Source: Conchocele bisecta (Eukaryota; Mollusca; Bivalvia; Lucinida; Thyasiridae). Taken from it: 64,000 bases of DNA. Location of the stretch: NCBI GenBank assembly GCA_029237695.1, contig CM055268.1, forward strand, positions 49,370,418 to 49,434,417. The letters are read 5' to 3'. Below, in pieces: positions 1 through 10,530 of this stretch. Position 1 is the stretch's first letter. Every line of letters starts with the position of its first letter. The position numbers and the translations under genes are program-made. Under the pieces are notes generated by a model. It worked only from the letters and a program-made list of their open reading frames with translations. It was not told the DNA's origin and did no database searches.

Positions 1-390
1 GGGTCAAAAATGGGCGTGGCCCGTGGGGTCAAATTTTATTTTTGACTGAATATGGTCATGTCATATATCAAATTGAAGGTATCAATGAGGCGATCACTCT
101 GGTGCAATATTTGTCGGAATCGGATGATTATGTCATCCATGATGGCCACCAAAAGGTCCATTTATTCAAGATTTTTAACGTCTTCTTCTCAGGAACCACA
201 TGGCCGATGCTGGGTGAAGCATTTTCAGATTTTGTAAAATGAGTCCTCGCTTAATCCAAGATGACCGCCATCTAAAAATAGCACAATTTTTTTAAAACAC
301 ATGAACTCAATGTCACATTCTCCTCTGGTGTTCATGGAGTCAGTTGAGCGAATTAGGGCCATCATGGCCCTCTTGTTTCAAACTACTTGT
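1..390 (+). repeat. 3' part of an AGCTCACCTGAGC-family repeat
   Basis: The stretch shares blocks with 1474-1800 (GGGTCAAAAATGGGCGTGGCC, then ATGGCCACCAAAAGG) and ends with the block TCAATGTCACATTCTCC...GGGCCATCATGGCCCTCTTGT that recurs at 4150-4236. It carries no convincing gene; the short ORFs across it follow the repeat. Confidence 0.7.
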
Positions 391-514
391 GTATCTGGGG
401 AGGGGGATACACATGCGCTTGTCGACAAGCGTCCATTTCTAGTTTTAAATAGATACATGTATACCCTAAGCATATGGAAGAGCGAGTAAATCACAACCTA
501 AATTGTGGGTGGCA

Positions 515-905
515 GGTGGGAGCACGCGATGGGTAATTTAACGATCGGGGTTCATCCTTACCAGAATCCCGACTGGAGACCTGGTTTGACCCTCACATAC
601 GTCTTTGGCATTTTGTATGTGACAGTTGAATCTGGTTATACTCCTTATAAGAGTAATCCTACCGGTATTACTTTTAAATAGGGGAAGGGGCCAAGTGACC
701 TTGGTGCGGTATGGACCTGGCACCAGGTCAGGTTATTCTAATTTCAGGGCTGAATATGTTGTATCTCGATGTAAATATTCCGTTCTGATTTTGGGATTTT
801 CCCCCCAATGCAGCAGGTTAAAGCGGGATCGAACCTGTTTGCCCGGCCTTACATGACCTTAGCTGTTGATAGGCCGTTAAACACCAATAAACAAACAAAC
901 AAACA
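515..905 (+). repeat. SINE-like interspersed repeat, full copy 1
   Basis: A roughly 390-bp unit running from GCGATGGGTAATTTAACGATC to a tail GGCCGTTAAACACCAATAAACAAAC. Near full-length copies occur at 36583-36945 and 58787-59166, and 3' fragments at several other sites. The 3' AAACAAAC-type tail suggests retroposition. The reverse strand contains GGTTCGATCCC, which resembles a tRNA/Pol III B box, but its orientation relative to the tail is wrong for a classical SINE, so the class is uncertain. Confidence 0.6.
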
Positions 906-934
906 TAAACTTAATGTTGGAGTAAATGTCTTTT

Positions 935-3900
935 TAGCTCACCTGAGCAAAGCTCATGTGAGCTATTGTTACCGCAATGTGTCCGTCGTCCGTCCGTGAA
1001 CATTTTCAAATGTCTTCTCCTCGGTAACCTTCATGGTCATGGTCCTTAGGTAGATTACAAAATTGTCAAAAATGGGCGTGGCCCGTGGGGTCAAATTGTG
1101 GTCAAATTTTATTTTTGACCGAATATGGTCATGTCTATATCAAATCGAAGGTATCAAAGAGGCGATTGCTCTGGTACATTATTTGTCGAAATTGGATGGT
1201 CATGTCATCCAAGATGGCCACCGAAAGGTCAAAAGGTTGTTCTTTTATTAGAGGTTTCAAAATTCTTCTTCACACAAACCGCTTGGCCCATGGTGGCCAA
1301 ACTTCACAGTTATGGTCTATGGCTGAAGCCTTTCCAGATTTGTTAAAACGGAGATCGTCGCTAATCCAAGGTGGCTGCCGTTCTTCTCATGAACCGCCAG
1401 TCGGATTTCGACTAAACTTCGTAGGAATGATCGACGTAGAATGCTCTTTCAACGGTGTTAAAATGGTGACCCTGGGGTCAAAAATGGGCGTGGCCCGTGG
1501 GGTCAAATTTTATTTTTTACCAAATATGCTCATGTCATATATCAAATTGAAGGTATCAATGAGGCGAGTGCTCTGGTGCAATATTTGTCGGAATCGGATG
1601 ATTATGTCATCCATGATGGCCTCCAAAAGGTCCATTTATTCGAGATTTTGAACGTCTTTTTCTCAGGAACCACATGACCGATGCTGGCCAAACTTCATAG
1701 TAAGTTCAGATCCTTGGGTGAAGCATTTTCAGATTTGGTAAAATGAGAGTCATCGCTTAATCCAAGATGACCGCCATCTAAAAATAGCACAATTTTTAGC
1801 TCACCTGAGCAAAGCTCATGTGAGCTATTGTTATGGCAAAGTGTCCGTCGTCCGTCGTCCGTCGTCCGTCCGTGAACATTTTCAATCATCTTCTTCTCCC
1901 GAACTGCTGAGCCGATATTGGTTAAACTTCACAGGGATGATATATGGGTGATGCCATTTCAGAATTGTTAAAATGGAGGTCATCGACAATCCAAGATGGC
2001 CGCCATGGAAAAGTAGGTCAAATTCTTAAAAAATCTTCTTCTCACGAACCGCCAGGCCGATTTCGACGATACTTGGTATGAATGATCGATAGTTAGCGCT
2101 TTTTCAGATTTGTTCATATGGTGGCCCGTGGGTCAAAAATGGGCGTCGCCCGAGGTGTCAAATAGGGGTCAAATTTTATTTTTAACCGAATATAGTCATG
2201 TATATCAAATCGAAGGTATTGACGAGACAATCACTATGGAACATTTTTTGTCTAAATCATATGATTACGTCATCCAAGATGGCCACCGATAGTTCAAATG
2301 GTCATTCTTTTACTAAAGATTTCAAACGTCTTTTTCTTGTAAACTGCTTGGCCGATATTGGCCAAACTTAACTGTAATGGTCTGTGGTTGAAGCCTGTTC
2401 ATTTTTGTTAAAATGGAGGTCATCACCAAATCCAAGATGGCCGCCGTTGAGAAGTAGGTCAAATTCTTAAAAAATCTTCTTCTCACGAACCGCCAGGCCG
2501 ATTACGACGATACTGGGTATGAATGATCGATAGTTAGCGCTGTTTCAGATTTGTTCATATGGTGGCCCCTGGGTCAAAAATGGGCATCGCCCGAGGGGTC
2601 AAATAGGGGTAAATTTTATTTTTAACCGAATATAGTCATATAATATATCAAATCGAAGGTATTGACGAGACGATCACTCTGGATAATTTTTTGTCTAAAT
2701 CAGATGATTACGTCATCCAAGATGGCCACTGATAGTTCAAAAGGTCATTCTTTTACTAAAGATTTCAAACGTCTTTTTCTTGTGAACTGCTTGGCCGATA
2801 TTGGCCAAACTTAACTGTAATGGTCTGTGGGTGAAGCCTGTTCATTTTTGTTAAAATGGAGGTCATCTCCAAATCCAAGATGTCCGCCGTTGAAAAGTAG
2901 GTCAGATTGTCAAAAAATCTTCTTCTCACAAACCTCCAGGCCGATTTCGACGAAACTTTGTGTGAATGATTGATAGTTAACGCTGTTTCAGATTTGTTCA
3001 TATGGTGGCCCCTGGGTCAAAAATGGGCGTGGCCCGAGGGGTCAACTAGGGGTCAAATTATATTTTTGCCCGAATATGGTCATATAATATATCAAATTGA
3101 AGATATCGACTAGTCGATCACTCTGGAGCATTTTTTGTCTAAATCAGATGATTTTGTCATCCAAAATGGCCACCGAAAGGTAAAAAAGTTGTTCTTTTAC
3201 TAAAGATTTCAAACGTATTCTTCTTGTGAACTGCTTGGCCGATATTGGCCAAACTTAACTGTAATGGTCTGTGGGTGAAGCCTGTCCATTTTTGTTAAAA
3301 TGGAGGTCATCACCAAATCCAAGATGTCCGCCGTTGAAAAGTAGGTCAAATTGTCAAAAAAATCTTCTCACAAACCTCCAGGCTTATTTCGATGAAACTT
3401 GGTGTGAATGATTGATATTTAACGCTGTTTCAGATTTGTTCATATGGTGGCACCTGGGTCAAAAATGGGCGTGGCCCGAGGGGTCAACTAGGGGTCAAAT
3501 TATATTTTTGACCGAATATGGTCATATAATATATCCAATCCAAGGTATCGACGAGACGATCACTCTGGAGCATGTTTTGCCAAAATCAGATGATTACGTC
3601 GTCCAAGATGGCCACCGACAGGTCAAAAGGTTGTTCTTTTACTAAAGATTTTGAAGGACTTCTTCTTGTGAACTGCTTGGCCGATATTGACCAAACTTAA
3701 CTGAAATGGTTTGTTGGTGAAGCCTGTTCATTTTTGTCAAAATGGAGGTCATCACCAAATCCAAGATGTTCGCCGTTGAAAAGTAGGTCAAATTGTCAAA
3801 AAATCTTCCTCACAAACCGCCAGGCCGATTTCGACGAAACTTTGTATGAATGATCGATAGTTAACGCTGATTCAGATTTGTTCATATGGTGGCCTCTGGG

Positions 3901-4236
3901 TCAAAAATGGTCATGGCCCGAGGGGTCAAATAGGGGTCAAATTTTATTTTTGACCGAATATGGTCATTTTATATATCAAATCGAAGGTATAGCAGTAAAT
4001 CACATGCACATTCGCAATATATGTTAGATCAGAAGGTACCAACAAATTCTGTGGAACATTTGAAGTTGTAAGTGAAGAGTCTTTGTGAAATCAAGATGAC
4101 CACTATGGAGGCTTTTAGGTGAGCGATACAGGCCCATTTGGGCCTCTTGTTTTAAAACGCATATGAACTCAATGTCACATTCTCCTCTGGTGTTCATGGA
4201 GTCAGGTGAGCGAATTAGGGCCATCATGGCCCTCTT
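935..4236 (+). repeat. AGCTCACCTGAGC-family repeats, nested and tandem
   Basis: Starts of the family (TTTTTAGCTCACCTGAGCAAAGCTCATGTGAGC) are seen at about 933 and 1796. Each is followed by runs of GTCCGTCGTCCGTC and then long diverged copies. The right end, about 4110-4236, carries GGCCCATTTGGGCCTCTTGTTTT and then GGGCCATCATGGCCCTCTTGTT. The family is common in mollusc genomes (established knowledge, from memory). ORFs up to 188 codons within it (1085-1651) track the repeat and are not considered genes. Confidence 0.65.
1985..3990 (+). repeat. 442-bp tandem repeat array
   Basis: The marker GGGTCAAAAATGG recurs at about 2131, 2572, 3014, 3456 and 3898, a period of 441-443 bp. Each unit contains the blocks CCGAATAT(A/G)GTCAT, GATTACGTCATCCAAGATGG, CTGCTTGGCCGATATTG and AACCGCCAGGCCGATT. 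It is an internal segment of the surrounding AGCTCACCTGAGC family amplified in tandem, and neighbouring units are diverged by scattered substitutions and small indels. Confidence 0.85.
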
Positions 4237-5110
4237 GTTATAACTTCTGTTTCTTTACAGGGAACGCCTTGATATTTCATACATGCATTCAACTGATGAT
4301 GACCCACCCCGCACCCCTTTCCCCAAGGTCAAGATCACAAACTTAGCACATTCATTAACTTAATGTTGGGGTAAATGTCTTCTAAGATCTGTTTCCTTTC
4401 ATGGAACACCTTGATATTTCATACATGCATTCATCTGATGATACTCTATCGTGCTATAGCAAATCCATGACCCACCGCCCGCCCCTTACCCCAGGGTCAA
4501 GGTCACAAACTTAGCACATTCATAAACTTAACGTTGGGGTAAATGTCTTATAACATCTGTTTCCTTTCATGGAACCCCTTGATATTTCATACATGCATTC
4601 CTCAGATGACCCTCTATCATGCTGTAGCAAATCCACAACCCACCACCCAACCCTTACCCCAAGGTCAATGTCACATACTTAGCATGTTCATAAACTTAAC
4701 GTTGGGGTAAATGTTGTGTAACTTCTGTTTCTTTACAGGGAACACTTTGATATTTCATACATGTATTCATCTGATGATCCTCTATTGTGCTACAGCAAAT
4801 CCATGACCCACCCACCCCCCCCCCACCCCTTTCCCCAATGTCAAGGTCACAAAGTTAGCACATTCATACATGCATTCCTCATGTGAAGAGCTATCATGCT
4901 GTAGAAAATCACCAACTTAGTGGTTCATAAACTTAACTTTGGGTTTTAATTTGGTTTTACTTCTGTTTTCAGGGAGCACATTGATATTTCATACATGCAT
5001 TCATCTTAATATGCTATATTATGCTATAGCAAACCCACGACCCACCTTGCACCACTGACCCCAATGTCAAGGTCCACCCTTTAACCCAATGTCAAGTTAT
5101 ATAATATTCA
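4237..5110 (+). repeat. Tandem array of a ~170-bp unit
   Basis: Diverged units carry GATATTTCATACATGCATTC (near 4271, 4410, 4580, 4750 and 4985), CCATGACCCACC, AAGGTCAAGGTCACAAAC and AACTTAACGTTGGGGTAAATG. The arrangement resembles minisatellite-like arrays inside mollusc repeats. No coding potential is seen. Confidence 0.75.
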
Positions 5111-5149
5111 TGTTTTTTTAATGCAACTGTGCCAAGTTTGACTGAAGGC

Positions 5150-5910
5150 TGCCAACAGGCGAGCTTCGTTGTCTTCTGACAACTCTTTGTGACACTGGGG
5201 CCACCATTTTAACAACTCTCAAACCGCATTTACTATCAATCATTCCTGCTAAGTTTCGTTGAAATCGGTCCAGCAATTCGGAAGATTTTTTAAGATTTTA
5301 ATTTGGTCTACTTTTCTATGGCGGCCATCTTGGACCAGGCGACGACATCCATTTTAACAAATATAAAAAGGCTACACCTATAGACCATAACTGAGCAGTT
5401 TGGCCTGTATCGGCCAAGCCATTCACGAAGACGAGACGTTTAACATCTCTAATCAAAAGATAACCTTTCGGCGGCCGTCTTGGATGATGTAATCATCTGA
5501 TTTCGACAGAAAGTACTCCAGAGTGAGTGTCTTGTTGATACCTTCGATTTGATATATGACTTGACCATATTCGGTCAAATGTGAAATTTCACACCTCCGG
5601 CCCCGGGGTCACCATTTTAACAAATCTTATACAGCGTTGACTATCGATCATTACTGCCAAGATTGGGTTAACTCGGTTTGGCGGTTAGTGAGAAAATTTA
5701 AGAATTTTACATACTTTTCCACGGCCGCCACCTTGTATTATGCGACGACCTCCAATTTACAAATCTGACGTCCCCCCAACACATATCATCTTTGTGAAGA
5801 TTGCCCAGCGGTTTGGGAGAAGACGATTAAAATTGCGGATACAGGCGCCAATGATGGACGAAAAGCAGTAACAATAGCTAACTTGAGCCTTTGGCTCAGG
5901 TGAGCTAAAA
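5150..5910 (-). repeat. AGCTCACCTGAGC-family repeat, reverse copy
   Basis: Blocks of the 935-4236 family appear in reverse complement (TTGGATGATGTAATCATCTG, GATATATGACTTGACCATATTCGG). The copy terminates at 5885-5906 with GGCTCAGGTGAGCTAAAAA, the reversed family start. The two orientations make a loose inverted pair about 1.7 kb apart. Confidence 0.75.
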
Positions 5911-6399
5911 ATCAACACTACACAAAGCTAAAATGTCATCGCTGGTGAACTATCGAGAACAAAACAGCAATCATGTACCCGTGACCTTGATCTTGAGGGG
6001 ATGACGTCCACGTTCGGGGTTCTTCACATGGTTGAATGTACGTGTGATGTATTGTGAACATCGTATAGACGATAGTCCAGTTATCCCAAAAAAGAACTGC
6101 GCAATTATTTTTAGAACCCTTGACCGTGAAGAAACGACATCCACATTGAATGTTCTTCCCACGGCTGATATGAATGTACCAGTGACGTATCGTAAATATA
6201 AAATAGACCGGTATCCCGGCCAGACCTGTTTGAAGGGGGCGGGGTCTTTTCGAAGGCCCAAAGGGCCTGATCGAGGTATCTAGGGGGGTCTAAAAAAATG
6301 GACCCCCCCCCCCCTTGGCTACGGGCCTGGGTACTCATGTTGTCACACAGAAACAAAATAAATGGGTAATAAACAATAGAAATGCACTAAACAATCTAT

Positions 6400-6790
6400 G
6401 TTTGGCATCATTGACCTTGAAGACGCGAAACCCACATGAATAGGCTTCTTCCCATTGTTGATATTAATGTATGTGAAGGGTTCACCATTTTAACAAATTG
6501 AAAAAGCATCGACTTATATTTGATAATTCCTGTCGTGTTTCGTCGCCAAAATCGGTCTGGCAGTTGGTGAGAAGAATATTTTTAAGAATGTCATAATATT
6601 CTATGGCGGCTATCTTGGATTATGCGAGGACCTCCATTTTAACAAATGTGAAAAGGCTTCACACACGGACCATAACTAAAGTTGACCAGCATCATCACGA
6701 TGAGACGTTCGAAATCTGTAATAAAATGATGACCTTTCAGCGGCCATGCATTCCAGTAGGGCTCTACTACCATGTTGTGTGTCAAATCCA
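6400..6790 (-). repeat. Fragment of the same family, reverse orientation
   Basis: The blocks TTCACCATTTTAACAAAT, TCTATGGCGGCTATCTTGGA and GACGTTCGAAATCTG match the reversed consensus of the neighbouring repeats. Region 5910-6400 between them holds CCCC-rich low-complexity sequence and a degraded repeat; I see no gene in it. Confidence 0.55.
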
Positions 6791-6794
6791 CGAC

Positions 6795-7195
6795 AGTCCA
6801 ACCACCGCTGATCCCACAGGTGACGGGGAAAAAATCACACGACAATATATATATAGTATATTAGTTGTACAATGATCAACAGACTATCAGATTAGTTGTT
6901 CCCATCACCTGTGGCTGATCTCAAGGTCAAGGTCAAATACTTGGTCTCTTTACAAAACTTAACATCGGAGAAATATGTTATAACTTCTATTTCCTTCATC
7001 TAAAATGCTTAATATTTCACACATGCATTTCTGTAAGGCTCTACTACCATGCTGCGCCAAATCCACGACCGTCCAACCCCCGCTTATCCCAAGGTCAATG
7101 TCAAATACTTGGTCTTTTTACAAAACTTAACATCAGAGAAATATGTTATAACTTCTATTTCCTTAATTGAAAATTCTTAATATTTAACTTGTTTT
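6795..7195 (+). repeat. Diverged copies of the 170-bp unit
   Basis: Two units carry CTCTACTACCATG(C/T)TG...CAAATCCACGACCGTCCAACC and then ATAACTTCTATTTCCTT; they are related to the 4237-5110 array. A 7221-7242 poly-G run follows. Positions 7245-7807 hold no recognisable gene or repeat. Confidence 0.6.
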
Positions 7196-7982
7196 ACATA
7201 TTTAGGGGTACCTGGGCAAACGCGGGGGGGGGGGGGGGGGGGTATTCCGTAAGCCTCGCTTACTGACCAATCTAGTTCAGTTTATAAAAGGCAGTAAGAC
7301 AATGCCTAATAGTATGAATTAAAATGTAGACAATGGCTACTTAGCTAAAGCCCTGTTCAAGATACCTGATTCACACACATGTATACATATACACATAAGT
7401 ATAATTACTCACGTATGCAAATACGGGCTGAACGCCATTTGCATAGGTATGTAAATTTATGTATGAAGTAAATTTTCATGGAGTCTGGAGGTAGTGCAAA
7501 CGTAAATTTACGTAGCAAAAGGGTTGATATTTTGGGTGATAATTTTGTCATGAAAAAGGGCAGGTGCACATGTTCAATATGTGCTTCCAAGCTACATGTA
7601 TCTAGTCGGGTCTGGGAGTAAATTTCCTAAAATTTTAGTTTTCGACTGAATGACAGTTTATTTGTGAGCCCAAAATAACTGATTTCAATATACATGTTGG
7701 AGCAATGCCTAAAACTTTTGTTTTGCGGGCAACCCGACCCTAGATATTTTAGAAACGTCTCAACTTAGGTCAATTTCGCCATGTAACCATGTATAAAATG
7801 GATTTACCAGGGGCGGATCTGGAGGTGGGTGGGGGTCCGGGGTTGCAATCCCCTCCCACGTTCAGCCACGGTGTTTACATAGATCTAAACTGCTTTGAAC
7901 AAGTCATATGGTGTCCACAATTTACCACCAGTTGGAGTCTGAATTTATGCCGTAAAACACAGGAAAGTGCATTTCCGGACAT

Positions 7983-9500
7983 CTAGATTTCAAATAAGAT
8001 GCCTCCACAGCACCCCTCTACTATGCCAGAGCATTCATTACACCCCCCCCCCCCCCCCACACACACACAATACAACAGGTTGATAATGGTGGTAATTCCT
8101 AAAAGTCGATGGCTGTGGATCGTTTCGTTTTCTTGAACATGTCCAAGATCTCCATTGTGTTCAGTGGAAACTGGTAGAGTGCTATCAATGGTGTTCATGA
8201 TTGGCTGTCGAGAAGTGAAGCATTCATCAGTAGCGACTTCACCAGTTACGCTTACGGTATTACCAGCCTTCGTCAAGGGGTTGTCCGTCACTGATTCCGG
8301 CTCAAATTCAGAATCCTTAAATACGTCTGGATTGGACTTAAACACATTCACTGCAGTTTGCATTGATGCTGCCTTTAGGTATGCTGTATTAAACAACCAT
8401 GCTATGTTTCATTCGCTAATTGCCTCTCCTGGATGACTTCTCATGAAGTTGGTACATGCATCATAGTAATTATAATACGTATTGAGAGACTTGAACAATG
8501 AAACGTCCAGAGGCTGCAATTTGTTGATTTTATGCGGCGGCGATGACTGAAGTATAACCCCATTATTCCTGGCTGTTAATAGCATCTAAATTGTTAGTGT
8601 GACTGTCCAGGATGAGCAACGCCTTACGATCTTTGCTACATTTTACATGTATAGCGAAATGCTCCATATATTCAAAGAAGAGCTGACCATCTATGTAGCC
8701 TGAGGGGATGTTACGGTTCTCAATCGCGTATGCTGGTGCACCATTAATCAACTCATTCTTCATTCAGGAAAATGAACATGGGCGATACATATTGGCCAGT
8801 GGCGCTCATAGAACGTACAACCGTAACGTTCTTCCCGCGTTCCACTTGTAAGAAATGCAACGTTCTTTTTACCCTTGTCAGCCAGCACTGCGTGGCTTTT
8901 GGACTGCTCGTGCCCGTTTCATCAATGTTATACATCTGAGAACATGTAAGTTGTTCACGGTCTTGTATTGATCGCTATGAAACGTTGGACTTGAGGCCCT
9001 GTAGCGCGAGCAATGGATACCGCCTCTGGCATTCTGGGTTTTATGTCTGCATGGATGTCTCTTTAGGAATCCGTACAACTAGTCCCATCCCTATGGAACG
9101 CCAAATCTACATAAACTCAAATAATTAATGCTAGCTTCAAATAATTAGTGCTCTCTCTAATTAAATTTGTGCTCTCTCAAATTCAATTAGTGATATATCA
9201 AATTCAATTAGTGCTCTCTCAAATTTAATTCATGCTCTCTCTATTAATGAAATTGAATTAGAGAGCTCAAATTGAATTAGAGAGCACAAATTGAATTAGA
9301 GAGATCACTAATTGAAATTGAGAGAGCACTAATAGAATTAGAGAGAGCACTAACTATTTGAAGCTAGCAAAAATTATTTGAGTTTATGTAGATTTGGCGT
9401 TCCATACATCCCGCCTTCTTTTTCTTGTCAGAGAACGGGTGTTGGATGTGATTCAACTCACAGAACTGGTAGGCAATGTATCGAGCACCATCGGTAGACG
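7983..9500 (-). pseudogene. Pogo/Tigger DDE transposase pseudogene
   Basis: Read from about 9490 down to 7983, broken frames encode successive pieces of a DDE_1-type transposase. They are an AYQFCELN...HPFSDKKKK segment before the core, a YGFLKRHP segment, PEAVSIARATG, the first catalytic block YNIDETGTS (near 8930), ERGKNVTVV...SATG, KNELINGAPAYAI, the second block LLILDSH (about 8600) and the third LQPLDVSLF (about 8500). An acidic tail follows, ending near 8000. All three catalytic Asp positions are still readable. At least four frame changes, in-frame stops and a 311-bp MITE insertion (9094-9404) break the gene. In the intact family the protein cuts and pastes its own element at TA sites. 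The fragments on 8396-7983, 8763-8563 and 8935-8753 are parts of this one gene. Confidence 0.88.
9094..9404. mobile_element. Palindromic MITE with TA duplication
   Basis: A 311-bp fold-back. The left arm begins TGGAACGCCAAATCTACATA and the right arm is its reverse complement, ending GGCGTTCCA. It is flanked by TA on both sides (9092-9093 and 9405-9406), as expected for a Tc1/mariner-type non-autonomous element. The centre consists of alternating AATTAGTGCTCTCTC and AATTAGAGAGAGCAC blocks. It interrupts the transposase pseudogene between the DKKKK and YGFLKRHP segments. Confidence 0.9.
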
Positions 9501-9979
9501 AGCCGAACTAATTTTTTTTTTCAAAATTCTGCCGCCTCACAATTTTCTTTCCGGATATGGAATGGACCAATTTTTATTTCTGAAAAACATTTTTTCAAAA
9601 ACCAGTGTTATGTACTACAACACCAATAGAAGAGAATATCAACACCCCCCCCCCCAACCTGGTATCTAAAATGTTCATGGGGGAGGACCCCCAGACCCCC
9701 CTACTTTACGATTTCACGCTCGCGGACTTGCAATTACAGACCCCCCTGCAATTAATTCTGTATCCGCGCCTGAAAATGTAGCCTACATCAGTACATGCTA
9801 CTTGAATCTTCAATTGCCCCATGATTCCGGGCATGAAACACCCCATCATGTGTTGGCTCAAGATTACTCATTGTGGTGCTTCTTAATTCTTATGCCCTCC
9901 CCATCCAATCACGGGGCGGTACCGTAAAACGGGCAAGGACATGCGGTCTTTACCCACAGCGAGCCTCTCAAATAATTGT

Positions 9980-10006
9980 CACGTGACCATTTCGCAGCCA
10001 CGTGAC
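9980..10006. promoter_or_regulatory. Paired CACGTGAC E-boxes
   Basis: Two identical CACGTGAC sites lie 19 bp apart, start to start (about two helical turns). CACGTGAC is the USF/MITF/TFE-type bHLH-ZIP site. Direct observation; the factor and function are inference. Confidence 0.5.
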
Positions 10007-10449
10007 TGGAAAGAGTGAATATTTGTTTACATAAATCTGGTATAACCTACATTTTGAAGTGCAAATAGGACTGCTCTTCTTTTATTTCATATAGTAGAAT
10101 ATTGGGGGTGATTTTGGTTGCAGTGATGGCTCTGTTAATCAATTAAAAGAAGTTCATTCCGCAGTTGTCAAGACGCAACATGAACCTCCGTCGCCATTTT
10201 GTCTTTCATCTTGACCGAACCGATTTACGCAAACATCGACTACACATAACTAAATAGTTCCAAACGACACCGTATTTTACAATTAGTTGCAGTCAATCCA
10301 CGTCATGCGGCAATTGAATACACACAATAATGATAATTATATTTTTAATTAATACTTTATACCGGTATACACTAATAGTTGATACCATAAATCTCTACTT
10401 CCGGTGTCGTCACGCGTATGAACACTAATTTGAGTGACGCGAAGAGTCT

Positions 10450-10470
10450 GGCAACTGTTGCCCTAGGAAT
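10450..10470 (+). promoter_or_regulatory. X-box-like RFX half sites
   Basis: GGCAAC-T-GTTGCC is followed by CTAGGAAT. GTTGCC and GGCAAC are X-box half sites. The downstream reading, GTTGCC-CT-AGGAAT, matches the X-box consensus GTNRCC(N0-3)RGYAAC except at two bases, and the upstream pair is in everted order. If bound, it would suggest autoregulation of the RFX gene. Confidence 0.3.
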
Positions 10471-10530
10471 AAACGCCATAGACACGGTAGCTGTGACGAC
10501 TGTTTCCCATCAACGACAAAGGTGATTTTT

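Larger units (their letters stand above)
7808..9772 (-). mobile_element. Degraded pogo/Tigger-type DNA transposon
   Basis: The left end CAGGGGCGGATCTGG (7808) and the reversed right end CAGGCGCGGATACAG (9772) form an imperfect terminal inverted repeat of the kind found on pogo/Tigger elements. Between them lies a broken DDE transposase on the minus strand and a nested MITE. The clear transposase signal stops near 9500; 9500-9770 contains C-rich sequence next to the end. A TA target duplication, expected for this superfamily, is not clean at either edge. The element is dead. Confidence 0.75.
9780..10521 (+). promoter_or_regulatory. Candidate RFX promoter and 5' non-coding exon
   Basis: This is the only repeat-free, CpG-containing stretch upstream of the first coding exon. 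It contains a GC-box-like GGGGCGG (9912), two CACGTGAC E-boxes (9980-9987, 9999-10006), a YY1-type GTCGCCATTTT (10190-10200), an ETS-type ACTTCCGG (about 10397) and an X-box-like site (10450-10470). A possible first exon could end at 10521 (AAAG before GTGATT). That it serves the RFX gene is inferred from position and motif content; no transcript data are available to me. Confidence 0.4.

Noticed and set aside
822..845. Possible tRNA gene around the GGTTCGATCCC box
   Set aside because: No A box or cloverleaf at the right spacing on the same strand; part of a dispersed repeat.
1085..1651. 188-codon ORF
   Set aside because: Follows repeat blocks (GGGTCAAAAATGGG, ATGGCCACC) that recur many times in the window; no protein domain.
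8155..8436. 93-codon + strand ORF
   Set aside because: Antisense to the Tigger transposase pseudogene.
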